Shown: piece after piece, positions 25,843-33,740 of the stretch | How positions within the stretch are numbered: position 1 is the stretch's first letter | Layout of the letters: each line of letters begins with the position of its first letter | Assembly: GCA_034716415.1 (NCBI GenBank) | Contig: JAYEJB010000029.1 | Coordinates: forward strand, 1 to 41,266 | Length of the DNA: 41,266 nucleotides | Source of the DNA: JAYEJB01 sp034716415 | GTDB lineage: Bacteria > Patescibacteriota > Patescibacteriia > SG8-24 | Direction of reading: 5' to 3' | The notes under the pieces: generated by a model | Told to the model about the DNA's origin: nothing | Seen by the model: only the letters and a program-made list of their open reading frames with translations | Database searches by the model: none | Made by a program: the position numbers and the translations under genes

Positions 25843-27120
25843 CTATATGGTTTCGTATTCCCGCATCGTGAGTTGAGACTGTATCTGGTTCACGATCTCT
25901 ATGGCTACAGATACGATAATCAGCAAACTTGTGCCTCCTATCACCAACGCCTGCGTCCCCAACACCCCCTGCAACGCAAGCGGCAATACGGCGATAGACG
26001 CCAAGAACAACGCACCCGCCGGAATGATACGATTCAACGTCCTGGTGATGAAGTCCGCGGTCGGGATGCCGGGGCGCACTCCAGGTATGTATCCACCCTG
26101 CTTCTGGAGGTTTTCAGCCACGCGATCCGGATGGAAGATGACCGCGGTATAGAAATAGGTGAACGCGAACACCAGCAGGAAGTAGATGATACCGTACACC
26201 AGTTGATCCTGAAACGTCACTATCATCCATTGGGCCGTGTTCGCCACCCATTCGGTCTTCGCGCGGATGAAAAACTGCGCGACCATCGGCGGCAGCAGGA
26301 CTATCGAGATCGCGAAGATGATCGGGATGACACCCGCCATGTTCACCCTAAGCGGCAGGAAAGTCTCCGAACCGCCGTACATCTTGGAGCCGCGCATGCG
26401 TTTGGCGTAGATGATGGGGATATTCCTCTGCCCCTCGGAAATGAATACGACTCCGGCGATGGTTATGACGGCGATAACCGCATAGGCCGCCCACGTGATG
26501 ACCTGACCCTGTTCGAAATTCACGAGCGCCTGCTGCAGGATCTTCGGCATCTGCGCGATGATGCCGGCGAATATCAATATGGAAATACCGTTACCGATCT
26601 TCTTCTCGGAAATCAGCTCACCGATCCACATCAGAAATATAGTACCGGCGGACATGGTGACGGTCATCAGCGCCAGCTCGAAGAATCCGACGTTGGGCGA
26701 GACGATGCCCTGTCCGGACTGACGCAGGATGGTGATCATGGCATAGGACTGCAGAATCGCCAGAGGCACCGTGGACAGTCTGGTGTACTGGTTTATCTTC
26801 TCTTGGCCGGCCTGACCCTCCTTCTGCAGTTCCTCCAGCTTCGGCACGATCATGGCCAGCAGCTGGAATATGATCGATGCGGTGATGTAGGGACCGACCC
26901 CGAGCGCCACGACGGAGAACGACTCCATCGCCCCGCCGGAAAACACGTTGATCAATCCGAATATCTGGTTCGACGCGAAGAATTCCCGCAATGCCTCGGT
27001 GTCCACGCCCGGAATCGGGATGTGCGCCGCGGCCCGGAACAGAACTAACATCAAAAGTACGAAACCAATGCTGTTTCGCAGCTCCTTAGTTTTCCAGATC
27101 TTCTTGAGGGTTTTCAACAT
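25843..27120 (-). CDS. secY: Preprotein translocase subunit SecY
   Basis: The 425-aa product has ten membrane segments and SecY marks: IPIPGVD near residue 35, the plug-region IFGLINVFSGGAMESFSVVALGVGPYI, and RVAENLQKQGGYIPGVRPG in the cytoplasmic loop before TM8-9. It forms the channel of the Sec translocon with SecE and SecG. It follows rplO as in most bacteria, with a 227-nt gap of repeats in between. Confidence 0.96.
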   Translation of the reverse strand: MLKTLKKIWKTKELRNSIGFVLLMLVLFRAAAHIPIPGVDTEALREFFASNQIFGLINVFSGGAMESFSVVALGVGPYITASIIFQLLAMIVPKLEELQKEGQAGQEKINQYTRLSTVPLAILQSYAMITILRQSGQGIVSPNVGFFELALMTVTMSAGTIFLMWIGELISEKKIGNGISILIFAGIIAQMPKILQQALVNFEQGQVITWAAYAVIAVITIAGVVFISEGQRNIPIIYAKRMRGSKMYGGSETFLPLRVNMAGVIPIIFAISIVLLPPMVAQFFIRAKTEWVANTAQWMIVTFQDQLVYGIIYFLLVFAFTYFYTAVIFHPDRVAENLQKQGGYIPGVRPGIPTADFITRTLNRIIPAGALFLASIAVLPLALQGVLGTQALVIGGTSLLIIVSVAIEIVNQIQSQLTMREYETI

Positions 27121-27347
27121 AATGTGACACTTGTCAAAATCCCGAATCCCTTCCGATTATTCACCGCCTCGGAGATGCCGGGCGGTCATCGTATAGTGGG
27201 AAAAGGGGCAAAAGCGGGACCTGCCTGCCGGCAGACAGGGAAGCGGGAGAAAAATTCTTCTACCCCTTCCAATGCCCACCGAAGCTTCAGCGTAGGTGAG
27301 TTCCACTTCTTCTGTTCATGAATTGTAACACCACGGCGATGTATCGG
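27121..27347. other. Repeat-filled gap between rplO and secY
   Basis: No gene is supported here. It holds a GGGGCAAAAGCGGGAC purine tract, the CCTGCCTGCCGGCAGACAGG palindrome (27220-27239), an ATTCTTCTACCCC word shared with 21216-21228, and a family A palindrome at 27275-27300. On the minus strand this is the 5' leader of secY or the end of the rplO message. Confidence 0.7.
27275..27300. repeat. Family A palindrome, intergenic copy near rplO
   Basis: CCCACCGAAGCTTCAGCG is followed by TAGGTGAG; core identical to the copies in scpB and rpmC. It is not translated here. Confidence 0.8.
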
Positions 27348-27794
27348 CTATTTGACCTCGCCGCCGGCTTCTTCGATGGCCTTCTTCACACTTGCCGTAA
27401 CGGCACAACCGGTGACAATGAGTTTCTTCTTGAGCTTGGTCTTGGTGCCGCCCAGAATCTTCACGCCAAACCTGAGAGAGGTTACCATGTCTTTCTGCAA
27501 GAGTGCCTTGGGCGTAACCGGATCATTAGCTCCGAACGACTTCACCACTGCCGCCAGACTGACGGTCTCCGGCTTCGGCCTGTTGCTCTTGAAGCCGCGC
27601 AGTTTCGGGGTAGCAAGCATGATCTGACGGAAACCACGCATCTTCCGGCGGTTCCTGCCACCGGTACGCGCTCCCTGCCCTTTGGTTCCTCGACCCGCGG
27701 TCGTGCCCTTACCGGACGCGTTGCCGCGACCGACGCGCTTGCTCTTCTTCCTCGACCCGCCGGCCGGCTTCAGATTGTGCATCTGTATCGTCAT
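27348..27794 (-). CDS. rplO: Ribosomal protein L15
   Basis: The 148-aa product begins MHNLKPAGGSRKKSKRVGRG after a possible four-residue lead, followed by the Gly/Arg-rich TTAGRGTKGQGARTGG and RGFRQIMLATPKLRGF typical of uL15. It is a late-assembling 50S protein. It follows rpsE directly, with no rpmD in the 12-nt gap; L30 normally lies here. Confidence 0.95.
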   Translation of the reverse strand: MTIQMHNLKPAGGSRKKSKRVGRGNASGKGTTAGRGTKGQGARTGGRNRRKMRGFRQIMLATPKLRGFKSNRPKPETVSLAAVVKSFGANDPVTPKALLQKDMVTSLRFGVKILGGTKTKLKKKLIVTGCAVTASVKKAIEEAGGEVK

Positions 27795-27806
27795 AATTCG
27801 TCTGCC

Positions 27807-28502
27807 TTACTTCTGCGCAACCGCAGCCTCTTTCTCCGACGGCTTCTGCTGGTCAGACGGGATCGCCGCGTCGCCTTCAGGACTCCCCGCGACGCTTGAG
27901 CCCTGCTCTCGCGCTTTCTTCTTATTCAAAGGCTTCAGCTCACTAAGAGCCAGAACCGTCGCCTTGGCGTTGTTGATCTTGTTACTCGAACCGAGGATCT
28001 TCGCTGTGACGTTCGGCACGCCGGCGAACTCCAAAATCACGCGAACCGCACCTCCGGCCTTGATACCGGTACCGCGAGGAGCAGGCTTGATGAGCACCAA
28101 GGCAGCCGCGAACTTCTTCTTGATCTCGTGCGGGATGGTCTCATTCTCGATCGGCACCCTGATCATCTTCTTCTTCGCCTGGTTGGTGGACTTCGCTATC
28201 GCCTGCTGCACGTCCGCGCCCTTGGCGACGCCGTAACCGACTCGACCCTTGCGGTCACCGAGCACGATACAGCAACGGAACCTCATACGCTTACCGCCTT
28301 TGGTAACACGCGTGACGCGCGCCAAATCAAGGATTCGCGAGTCGAATTCCTTCTTCTCCTCCGGCCGACGGCCGCGTGGACCGCGACCCCTCGGGCCTCC
28401 CGGACCGCCAGGTCCCCTGTTAGGGGGTCCGCCCGGTCGGGTTCCTGTCTGGTTCGGACCTTTAGCTTTTCCGGTGTTCTGCTGATTCTCCATAATATGC
28501 AT
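27807..28502 (-). CDS. rpsE: Ribosomal protein S5 with N- and C-terminal extensions
   Basis: The S5 core, from ILDLARVTRVTKGGKRMRF to AKATVLALSELKPL, spans about 57-193 of 231 aa. An N-terminal tail rich in Gly, Pro and Arg (14-47) and a C-terminal tail of about 35 aa are added. The C-terminal tail contains REQGSSVAGSPEGDAAIPS, encoded by a REP-like repeat (27856-27914) that is also present, in the same reading frame, in rplW. S5 binds near helix 18/34 of 16S rRNA and takes part in decoding accuracy. A second possible start is the ATG three codons further in (MENQQ). Confidence 0.94.
   Translation of the reverse strand: MHIMENQQNTGKAKGPNQTGTRPGGPPNRGPGGPGGPRGRGPRGRRPEEKKEFDSRILDLARVTRVTKGGKRMRFRCCIVLGDRKGRVGYGVAKGADVQQAIAKSTNQAKKKMIRVPIENETIPHEIKKKFAAALVLIKPAPRGTGIKAGGAVRVILEFAGVPNVTAKILGSSNKINNAKATVLALSELKPLNKKKAREQGSSVAGSPEGDAAIPSDQQKPSEKEAAVAQK
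27856..27914. repeat. REP-like family B repeat inside rpsE
   Basis: GACGGGATCGCCGCGTCGCC and the following 39 nt align over their full length with 35284-35343 in rplW, with about ten differences. Both are read as GSSVAxSPxGDAAxPS. The CGCCGCGTCGC...CCCCGCGACG arms are imperfectly palindromic. Confidence 0.88.
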
Positions 28503-28504
28503 CG

Positions 28505-28900
28505 TTAGAACTCCAAGCCGTTCTCGCGCGCGCCATCGGCGAACGCCGCGATCCTTCCCTTGTACGAGAAGCCACCGCGATCGAACACGACCGTCGTGAT
28601 TTTCGCGGCCTTGGCTTTCTCAGCCACGAGCTTGCCTAGGGCGAACGCCACCGCTGTCTTACTCTTGCGTCCGTCTTCGCCTTTCTGAAGTTTCTTCAGG
28701 GTCTTGTCATCCAGTTCCCGATCGCTCACCGCGGCAAGCGTCTTACCGGCGTCATCGTCTATGACCTGCGCGCTGAAATGCTTGAGGCTTCTGAAGACAC
28801 AAAGTCGCGGACGCTGTGCCGTACCGTGCACTTTCGCCCTGACGCGCCTGTGCCTGCGGGACCGCGCTGATACCTTTTTTGCTGCATTGATGTCTGACAT
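28505..28900 (-). CDS. rplR: Ribosomal protein L18
   Basis: The 131-aa product matches uL18: RRHRRVRAKVHGTAQRPRLCVFRSLKHFSAQVIDD, then AAVSDREL and VFDRGGFSYKGRIAAFADGARENGLEF at the end. It binds 5S rRNA in the central protuberance. It starts 97 nt after rplF; this gap holds an array of CTCACCTC words directly before the start codon. Confidence 0.95.
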   Translation of the reverse strand: MSDINAAKKVSARSRRHRRVRAKVHGTAQRPRLCVFRSLKHFSAQVIDDDAGKTLAAVSDRELDDKTLKKLQKGEDGRKSKTAVAFALGKLVAEKAKAAKITTVVFDRGGFSYKGRIAAFADGARENGLEF

Positions 28901-28904
28901 ATCT

Positions 28905-28981
28905 TTAAGGTGAGGAGGTGAGGAGGTGAGGAGGTGAGAAGCAAATTATCTGGTACTTCTCTCCTTCTCCCCTTCTCACCT
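28905..28981. repeat. GGTGAGGA tandem with hairpin upstream of rplR
   Basis: Four 8-nt GGTGAGGA-type units run from 28909 to about 28937. GGTGAGAAG at their end pairs with CTTCTCACC at 28972-28980. In the mRNA sense the units read TCACCTCC, matching the 3' end of 16S rRNA (anti-Shine-Dalgarno side). It ends about 9 nt before the rplR ATG. Confidence 0.75.
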
Positions 28982-28997
28982 TTCACGTCTACATCTT

Positions 28998-29546
28998 TTA
29001 TCCCGCTGCTGCTTTAGATGCTTTACCAGCCTTCCTGTGAATCACTTCGTCGACGTATTTGATACCCTTGCCTTTGTACGGTTCGGGTTTCCTGACACGA
29101 CGGATCGAGGCTGCGGCCTCTCCGACGGCCTGTTTGTCGATTCCTCTCACGGTGATGACGTTCTTCTCGACGCTGATATCCAGTCCTTCCGAAATCGGAA
29201 AATCGACACTGTGAGAAAAACCGACATCCAGCTTCAACACGTTGCCCTGTACGGACACCTTGTAACCCACGCCGTTGACTTCCAATTTCTTCTCGAATCC
29301 GACGCTCACGCCCGTGACCATGTTGCCGATGAGACGCGCGAAAAGACCCCACAGGGCGCGTTCTTTGATCTCGCTCTCATTATTGACCGACACCTTGACC
29401 TCGTCGCCCTCCACGGCGACGTTGACCAACGGATGAATGGCGAGATCAAGCGATCCTTTAGGACCTTTCACGGTCATCTTGTCGCCTTCAATCTTCACCT
29501 CTACACCCGACGGTATCTGGACTGGTTTTTTGCCGACTCTGGACAT
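28998..29546 (-). CDS. rplF: Ribosomal protein L6
   Basis: The product (182 aa from the chosen ATG) begins MSRVGKKPVQIPSGVEV and ends with YKGKGIKYVDEVIHRKAGK, the uL6 signature. The ATG at 29546 is preceded by GGAAGAAAG, a usable ribosome binding site; an in-frame TTG seven codons upstream lies on that site and is rejected as the start. L6 is a 50S protein near the GTPase centre and sarcin-ricin loop. Confidence 0.95.
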   Translation of the reverse strand: MSRVGKKPVQIPSGVEVKIEGDKMTVKGPKGSLDLAIHPLVNVAVEGDEVKVSVNNESEIKERALWGLFARLIGNMVTGVSVGFEKKLEVNGVGYKVSVQGNVLKLDVGFSHSVDFPISEGLDISVEKNVITVRGIDKQAVGEAAASIRRVRKPEPYKGKGIKYVDEVIHRKAGKASKAAAG

Positions 29547-29572
29547 ATGTTCTTTTCTTTCTTCCAAGCTAA

Positions 29573-29591
29573 TCCTGAGCTTGTCGAAGGG
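29573..29591. repeat. TCCTGAGCTTGTCGAAGGG repeat (family G)
   Basis: This short motif, reverse CCCTTCGACAAGCTCAGGA, lies between rpsH and rplF. A second copy is translated within the Phd-like gene at 39621-39636. It is a common small repeat in bacterial genomes. Confidence 0.7.
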
Positions 29592-29599
29592 CTACCTTA

Positions 29600-29989
29600 T
29601 TAAAACACTTCGGCCAAGACCTCGCCGCCAAGCCTGCGCTTGCGGGCCTCCTTGTTAGTCATCACACCCTGAGACGTCGAAACGATGGCGAAACCGCGAT
29701 CACTACGGACGCGCGGCAGTTCCCTGTAACCTGAATACGTTCGCCGGCCGGGTTTCGACACCCGCTTGATGTTGGTGATCACCGAGCTACCATCTTCGTA
29801 TTTGAGGATGATCTTGATCTCGCCGTGTCCCGTGTCGACCTTGTCGATAGCGGTAACACAACCCTCCTGCGCGAGTATCTTCGCGATGGCGAACTTGATG
29901 TTGGAGTACGGAATGCGAACCTCGCCCTTCTTCACCATGTAGGCGTTCCGTATCCTCGTCAGCATGTCGGAAATTGGATCTGTTATCAT
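29600..29989 (-). CDS. rpsH: Ribosomal protein S8
   Basis: The 129-aa product begins MITDPISDMLTRIRNAYMVKK and ends GVMTNKEARKRRLGGEVLAEVF, as in uS8. It binds helix 21 of 16S rRNA; in E. coli it also represses the spc operon through an rplE-region site. Spacing to rpsN is 21 nt. Confidence 0.96.
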   Translation of the reverse strand: MITDPISDMLTRIRNAYMVKKGEVRIPYSNIKFAIAKILAQEGCVTAIDKVDTGHGEIKIILKYEDGSSVITNIKRVSKPGRRTYSGYRELPRVRSDRGFAIVSTSQGVMTNKEARKRRLGGEVLAEVF

Positions 29990-30010
29990 ACGCTCTTCTC
30001 TTTCAGCCCC

Positions 30011-30196
30011 TTACCAGGACGACTTCCTCAAACCGGGAATCTCGCCGGCGCGAGCCATTTCGCGGAAGCAGATGCGGCACAGTTCGAAATCCCTGATGTA
30101 ACCGCGATGCCTGCCGCACTTCCAGCAACGCCTGACGAGTCTCGTCGAGAACTTAGGCTTCCTCTTGGACTTTGCTATTTGCGCTTTGGTAGCCAT
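30011..30196 (-). CDS. rpsN: Ribosomal protein S14, zinc type
   Basis: The 61-aa product has the CxxC...CxxC zinc ribbon (Cys24, Cys27, Cys40, Cys43) and ends IPGLRKSSW, the short type Z uS14. It helps assemble the head of the 30S subunit. It sits 3 nt after rplE. Confidence 0.96.
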   Translation of the reverse strand: MATKAQIAKSKRKPKFSTRLVRRCWKCGRHRGYIRDFELCRICFREMARAGEIPGLRKSSW

Positions 30197-30199
30197 ATC

Positions 30200-30763
30200 T
30201 TATTGCTGTTTGCTTTTTGTAGTCCTGAACGGGAATCCGGCCGCCTTAAGGAGCGCCAACCCCTTCTCGCGGTCGCCCGCATCGGTCACTATCGTGATCT
30301 CAAGCCCGTGCGGAATCTCCGTGTCCTCCGGAGAGATCTCCGGGAAGGCCACGAACTCACGAAAACCGATGGACAGGTTACCGTGCTTGTCGACCGACTT
30401 ATCGAGGAGACCCCGGAAGTCGCGCACACGCGGCAGTGTCAGGTTGATAAGTTTATCGATGAAGTCGTACATCCTGCGGCCGCGCATCGTCACTTTCATG
30501 CCGACAATGTTGCCTTCACGGATCTTGAAGCTGGCGATGGACTTCCTGGCCTTCGTCTTGACCGGTTTCTGGCCGCTGATCTTGATGAGCGTGCGCTCGG
30601 CGGCGTCGACGAACTTGGCGTCCTTGACGCCATGCTTGAGCCCGACGTTAATGACGGCCTTCACGAACTTCGGCGCGGCATAGCGGTTCTTGACCCCCAA
30701 CTCCTTCTGGAGCGCCGGCACGATCTCCTTATCGTATTGTTTCTTCATCCTTGATGTAGCCAT
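30200..30763 (-). CDS. rplE: Ribosomal protein L5
   Basis: The 187-aa product matches uL5: VKAVINVGLKHG, KISGQKPVKTKARKSIASFKIREG, VTMRGRRMYDFIDKLI and PRVRDFRGL. It binds 5S rRNA with L18. Length is typical. It starts 4 nt after rplX. Confidence 0.96.
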   Translation of the reverse strand: MATSRMKKQYDKEIVPALQKELGVKNRYAAPKFVKAVINVGLKHGVKDAKFVDAAERTLIKISGQKPVKTKARKSIASFKIREGNIVGMKVTMRGRRMYDFIDKLINLTLPRVRDFRGLLDKSVDKHGNLSIGFREFVAFPEISPEDTEIPHGLEITIVTDAGDREKGLALLKAAGFPFRTTKSKQQ

Positions 30764-30767
30764 AGGA

Positions 30768-31094
30768 TCATTCGATTGCTTCCTTGCACTTCTTGCAGGA
30801 CCTGACTTTCCTGGTCTTACCCTCTTCGGACAGTTCCAACATCCCGAGCCGGGTCGGTTTGGCGCACTTCGGGCAGATAAGCTGTACGTTCGTCACGTTC
30901 ATCGGAGAACTGTACTCGATCTTCTGACCCTGGTCGCCCTTCTTCCTGACCTTGAGATGCTTGTAGGTGACGTTCGCTCCTTCGACGACGACGCGCCCGA
31001 GGTCCGGAAAAGCCTGAAGAACCTTGCCTTCCTTGCCTTTGTCCTTTCCGGCGATGACCTTCACCTTGTCGCCTTTTCTGATCTTCATATTCAT
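30768..31094 (-). CDS. rplX: Ribosomal protein L24
   Basis: The 108-aa product has the KOW motif at the start (IRKGDKVKVIAGKDKGKEGKV) and NVTYKHLKVRKK. It carries a zinc-ribbon-like CPKC (74-77) and CKKC (100-103), as in many non-enteric bacterial L24 proteins. It is an early assembly initiator of the 50S subunit. Confidence 0.95.
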   Translation of the reverse strand: MNMKIRKGDKVKVIAGKDKGKEGKVLQAFPDLGRVVVEGANVTYKHLKVRKKGDQGQKIEYSSPMNVTNVQLICPKCAKPTRLGMLELSEEGKTRKVRSCKKCKEAIE

Positions 31095-31105
31095 ATCAGT
31101 ATCCG

Positions 31106-31477
31106 TTAGACGACCTCCGGGGCCAGCGAGATTATCTTCGTGAAGCCCTTACCGCGAAGTTCGCGGGCGATGGGACCGAAGATGCGGGTGGCCTTCGGTT
31201 CCTTGGTCTTCCTGTCCACGATCACCGCCGCGTTCTCGTCGAATCGGATATACGAACCGTCTGCCCGGCGTGTCTCCTTGCGCGTGCGCACGATGACCGC
31301 ATGCACGATCTGGCTCTTCTTGACGTTGCTGTGCGGCACGGCGACCTTAACCACCGCGGTGACGATATCACCGATTCCCGCGTACCTTTTCCTGTAGCCG
31401 CCGAGTACCCGAATCACCATGAGCTTCTTTGCGCCCGAGTTGTCGGCAACGGCCAATTTCGATAGATGCTGCACCAT
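31106..31477 (-). CDS. rplN: Ribosomal protein L14
   Basis: From the ATG at 31477 the product is 123 aa, beginning MVQHLSKLAVADNSGAKKL and ending with ELRGKGFTKIISLAPEVV, as in uL14. A GTG 11 codons upstream would overlap rpsQ and add residues foreign to the family; it is rejected. L14 contacts 16S rRNA across the subunit interface. Two bases separate it from the rpsQ stop. Confidence 0.95.
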   Translation of the reverse strand: MVQHLSKLAVADNSGAKKLMVIRVLGGYRKRYAGIGDIVTAVVKVAVPHSNVKKSQIVHAVIVRTRKETRRADGSYIRFDENAAVIVDRKTKEPKATRIFGPIARELRGKGFTKIISLAPEVV

Positions 31478-31479
31478 AC

Positions 31480-31734
31480 TTATGCGCTGACTTTGCCGAT
31501 TATCCGCCACTTCTTCTCCTTCGAGAGCGGGCGGGTCTCCTCGAAACGAACGATGTCACCGACCTTGTACTCACCCTTCTCGTCGTGGACCTTGAACCGC
31601 GTCGACTGCTTGTAGGTCTTCTTATACTTCTTGTGGACCTTCATCCGGTCAACCCTAACCACAAGCGTCTTGTCCATCTTGTCCGAGACGACCGTACCCT
31701 TGAGAGTCCTCTTTTTTACTTTCTTGTTCTCCAT
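31480..31734 (-). CDS. rpsQ: Ribosomal protein S17
   Basis: The 84-aa product has the uS17 core: LKGTVVSDKMDKTLVVRVDR, then YKVGDIVRFEETRPLSKEKKWRI. It binds helices 7 and 11 of 16S rRNA. Spacing is 12 nt after rpmC. Confidence 0.95.
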   Translation of the reverse strand: MENKKVKKRTLKGTVVSDKMDKTLVVRVDRMKVHKKYKKTYKQSTRFKVHDEKGEYKVGDIVRFEETRPLSKEKKWRIIGKVSA

Positions 31735-31746
31735 ATGTTTCTCCGA

Positions 31747-32010
31747 TTACTCCGCAGCCTGTACTGTCACGCTGTCGTGCTGCCTGCCCTCCGAAGCTTC
31801 AGCGGAGGGAGGTCGTGCTTTCTCGCTGTCGCGCTCCTTCTGCAATGTCAGGATCTGAGCGATGCCTTTCTTGATCTCGCGCATCTCGCGTACGCGCTTG
31901 AGTCTCCGACCGGCGACAGCGAATCGCTGGTCCTGCAGCTTGCTCCTGAACTCGGCCAACATCCGCTCGAGCTCGACATCCGATTTTTCCCGAAGTTCCT
32001 TGATCTTCAT
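31747..32010 (-). CDS. rpmC: Ribosomal protein L29 with repeat-derived tail
   Basis: The 87-aa product has the uL29 helix pair (MKIKELREKSDVELERMLAE ... VREMREIKKGIAQILTL) in about 60 residues. The last 25 residues or so, containing RPPSAEASEGR, are extra and are encoded by a family A palindrome (31781-31813). L29 lies at the peptide exit tunnel, so the tail may reach the region where SRP and trigger factor dock; that is inference. Confidence 0.94.
   Translation of the reverse strand: MKIKELREKSDVELERMLAEFRSKLQDQRFAVAGRRLKRVREMREIKKGIAQILTLQKERDSEKARPPSAEASEGRQHDSVTVQAAE
31781..31813. repeat. Family A palindrome inside rpmC
   Basis: CCCTCCGAAGCTTCAGCGGAGGG is a hairpin with arms CCCTCCG/CGGAGGG (core given at 31787-31809). 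On the minus strand it is read PSAEASEG. Confidence 0.88.
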
Positions 32011-32023
32011 AGGTCTGCCTTTA

Positions 32024-32434
32024 CTACTTCGTGATGAACTTACAGCGCATCGGTAACTTGTGGGTCGCCAGGCGCATCGCCTCGCGCGCCACTTCCTCCG
32101 ACGTACCGTCGATCTCGAACATCATCGTTCCCGGACGGACGACGGCGACATAATAGTCGACCGCGCCTTTGCCGCCCCCCATGGTGTTCTCGTTGCCGTG
32201 GAAAGTGATGGGCTTGTCCGGAAAGATACGGATCCAGACCTTACCGCCCCTCTTCATGTACCTGGTCATGGCGCGACGCGCGGCTTCGATCTGCCTTGAG
32301 GTGACCCAGGCACCATCCATCGCTTTCAGTCCGAACATCCCGAAGCTGACATTAAGCTTGGTCGTGGCTTTCCGCTTGTTGCGGCCACGGCCCTTGTGCA
32401 TCTTCCTATATTTGACCTTCTTTGGTATCAACAT
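32024..32434 (-). CDS. rplP: Ribosomal protein L16
   Basis: The 136-aa product begins MLIPKKVKYRKMHKGRGRN and has IEAARRAMTRYMKRGGKVWIRIFPDKPIT, the uL16 signature. It helps form the A-site tRNA binding region of the 50S subunit. Spacing is 8 nt after rpsC. Confidence 0.96.
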   Translation of the reverse strand: MLIPKKVKYRKMHKGRGRNKRKATTKLNVSFGMFGLKAMDGAWVTSRQIEAARRAMTRYMKRGGKVWIRIFPDKPITFHGNENTMGGGKGAVDYYVAVVRPGTMMFEIDGTSEEVAREAMRLATHKLPMRCKFITK

Positions 32435-32442
32435 ATCCGTTC

Positions 32443-33153
32443 CTATCTAGGCTTGCCTCTGCTGCCGACGACTTCACCGAGCCCGGTACGCTCCGTCCCG
32501 ACCTTCTCATCCCCGAACACCTCACCACGGTAGATCCAGACCTTGACTCCGACCGTGCCGTAGATGGTGCGAGCGAAACCCTGAGCATAATCCACGTCAG
32601 CGCGCAGGTTCTGTAGCGGAATGCTGCCCCACGAGACCTTCTCTTCGCGCGCGATCTCCGCGCCGTTCAGACGTCCCTTGACCTGAAGCTTGACCCCCTT
32701 GGCGCCCGCCTTCTGGACGCGGTCCAGATGCAGTTTCTGCACCCTCCGCGTGCGTATACGACGTTCGATGTCAGCGATCATCGACTGCAGGATAATGTTG
32801 GCCGACAGCGACGGCTTGGTGACCTCGATGATGTTGAGATTCACGTTAACCTTCTCGCCGGCCTTGCCGATGATCTTCTTCAGCTCTTTCTTGAGACCTT
32901 CTACGCCCGCGCCGCCGCGACCGATGATCATACCCGGCTTGGCCGAGTGCACGGTCACTGTGATGGCGCGCGGAGTCCTTTCGATCTCGATCCTGTCCAC
33001 CGACGCTTCCTTAAGCTTCTTCGCCAAGAACGACCTGATCCGCGCATCACCGCGCAGCAACTCCGGCATATTCTGTTTCGAGCCGAACCACTTCGAACTC
33101 CAACTATAGATGACTCCGGTCCGGAATATCTTCGGATGTACTTTCCGTCCCAT
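32443..33153 (-). CDS. rpsC: Ribosomal protein S3
   Basis: The 236-aa product starts MGRKVHPKIFRTGVI and has the KH domain with GRGGAGVEGLKKELKKIIG, then the C-terminal VKLQVKGRLNGAEIAREE and ADVDYAQGFARTIYGTVGVKVWIY. It lies at the mRNA entry pore and has helicase-linked function in E. coli. It follows rplV by one base. Confidence 0.96.
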   Translation of the reverse strand: MGRKVHPKIFRTGVIYSWSSKWFGSKQNMPELLRGDARIRSFLAKKLKEASVDRIEIERTPRAITVTVHSAKPGMIIGRGGAGVEGLKKELKKIIGKAGEKVNVNLNIIEVTKPSLSANIILQSMIADIERRIRTRRVQKLHLDRVQKAGAKGVKLQVKGRLNGAEIAREEKVSWGSIPLQNLRADVDYAQGFARTIYGTVGVKVWIYRGEVFGDEKVGTERTGLGEVVGSRGKPR

Positions 33154-33154
33154 A

Positions 33155-33736
33155 TTATGATGCGCTTTCTTTCTTCTTAACGTCGGGCTTCCCCTCGTCC
33201 TTCTTCTTGGCCGGAGACTTCTTCACAGCCGGCTTCTTCGCGGGGACATCCTTCTTCTCTGCCTTCTTTTCCTTGGTCTTTTCCTCCTTGCCCCCCGCAG
33301 CTTCAGCGGAGGAGGGTTCCTTCTTCTCCCGCTTCTGCTCCTTCTGCCCCTTCTCCCGCTTTCCGACAACCGCCGCCTTCACGTCCTTCGGCGCACCTTC
33401 CTTCGTCTTCTCATCCAAAACCACGGTGATGTGCGAAGTACGCTTCCTGATCGGAGTCGCGCGACCGAACGCCCTCGGCTTCCAGCGATGCAGGACCGGG
33501 CCTCCGTCTACGGTGATCGTCTTGATGAACAATATCTCCGGAGTGAGCTTGAAATTGTGCTCCGCGTTCGCCCGAGCCGACTGGATGAGTTTCAAGACCG
33601 GTCTTGAGGCAGCTTTCTTGATGAACTTCAGCTGTGCCTCCGCCTTGTCGATATCCATACCGCGAACCAGATCCGCTACCAAACGGACCTTCTTCGGGGA
33701 CATCCTGATGAATCTGGCTTTCGCTTTGACTTCCAT
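33155..33736 (-). CDS. rplV: Ribosomal protein L22 with long charged tail
   Basis: The uL22 core (KARFIRMSPKKVRLVADLVRG to PRAFGRATPIRKRTSHITVVLDE) spans about the first 112 of 193 residues. The remainder is a Lys/Glu/Ala-rich tail with PSSAEAAGG near its middle, encoded by a family A palindrome (33291-33316). L22 lines the exit tunnel, with its C-terminus on the outside of the subunit. A tail of this composition is likely disordered. Confidence 0.94.
   Translation of the reverse strand: MEVKAKARFIRMSPKKVRLVADLVRGMDIDKAEAQLKFIKKAASRPVLKLIQSARANAEHNFKLTPEILFIKTITVDGGPVLHRWKPRAFGRATPIRKRTSHITVVLDEKTKEGAPKDVKAAVVGKREKGQKEQKREKKEPSSAEAAGGKEEKTKEKKAEKKDVPAKKPAVKKSPAKKKDEGKPDVKKKESAS
33291..33316. 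repeat. Family A palindrome inside rplV
   Basis: CCCCCCGCAGCTTCAGCGGA followed by GGAGGG. The core has one change (GCAGCTTC instead of GAAGCTTC). It is read PSSAEAAGG on the minus strand, the same frame as in scpB and rpmC. Confidence 0.82.
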
Positions 33737-33740
33737 ATGC

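Noticed and set aside
25837..27048. Plus-strand 403-codon frame opposite secY
   Set aside because: It is antisense to an unmistakable SecY, rich in Arg, His, Asp and Gln, and shows no family features.
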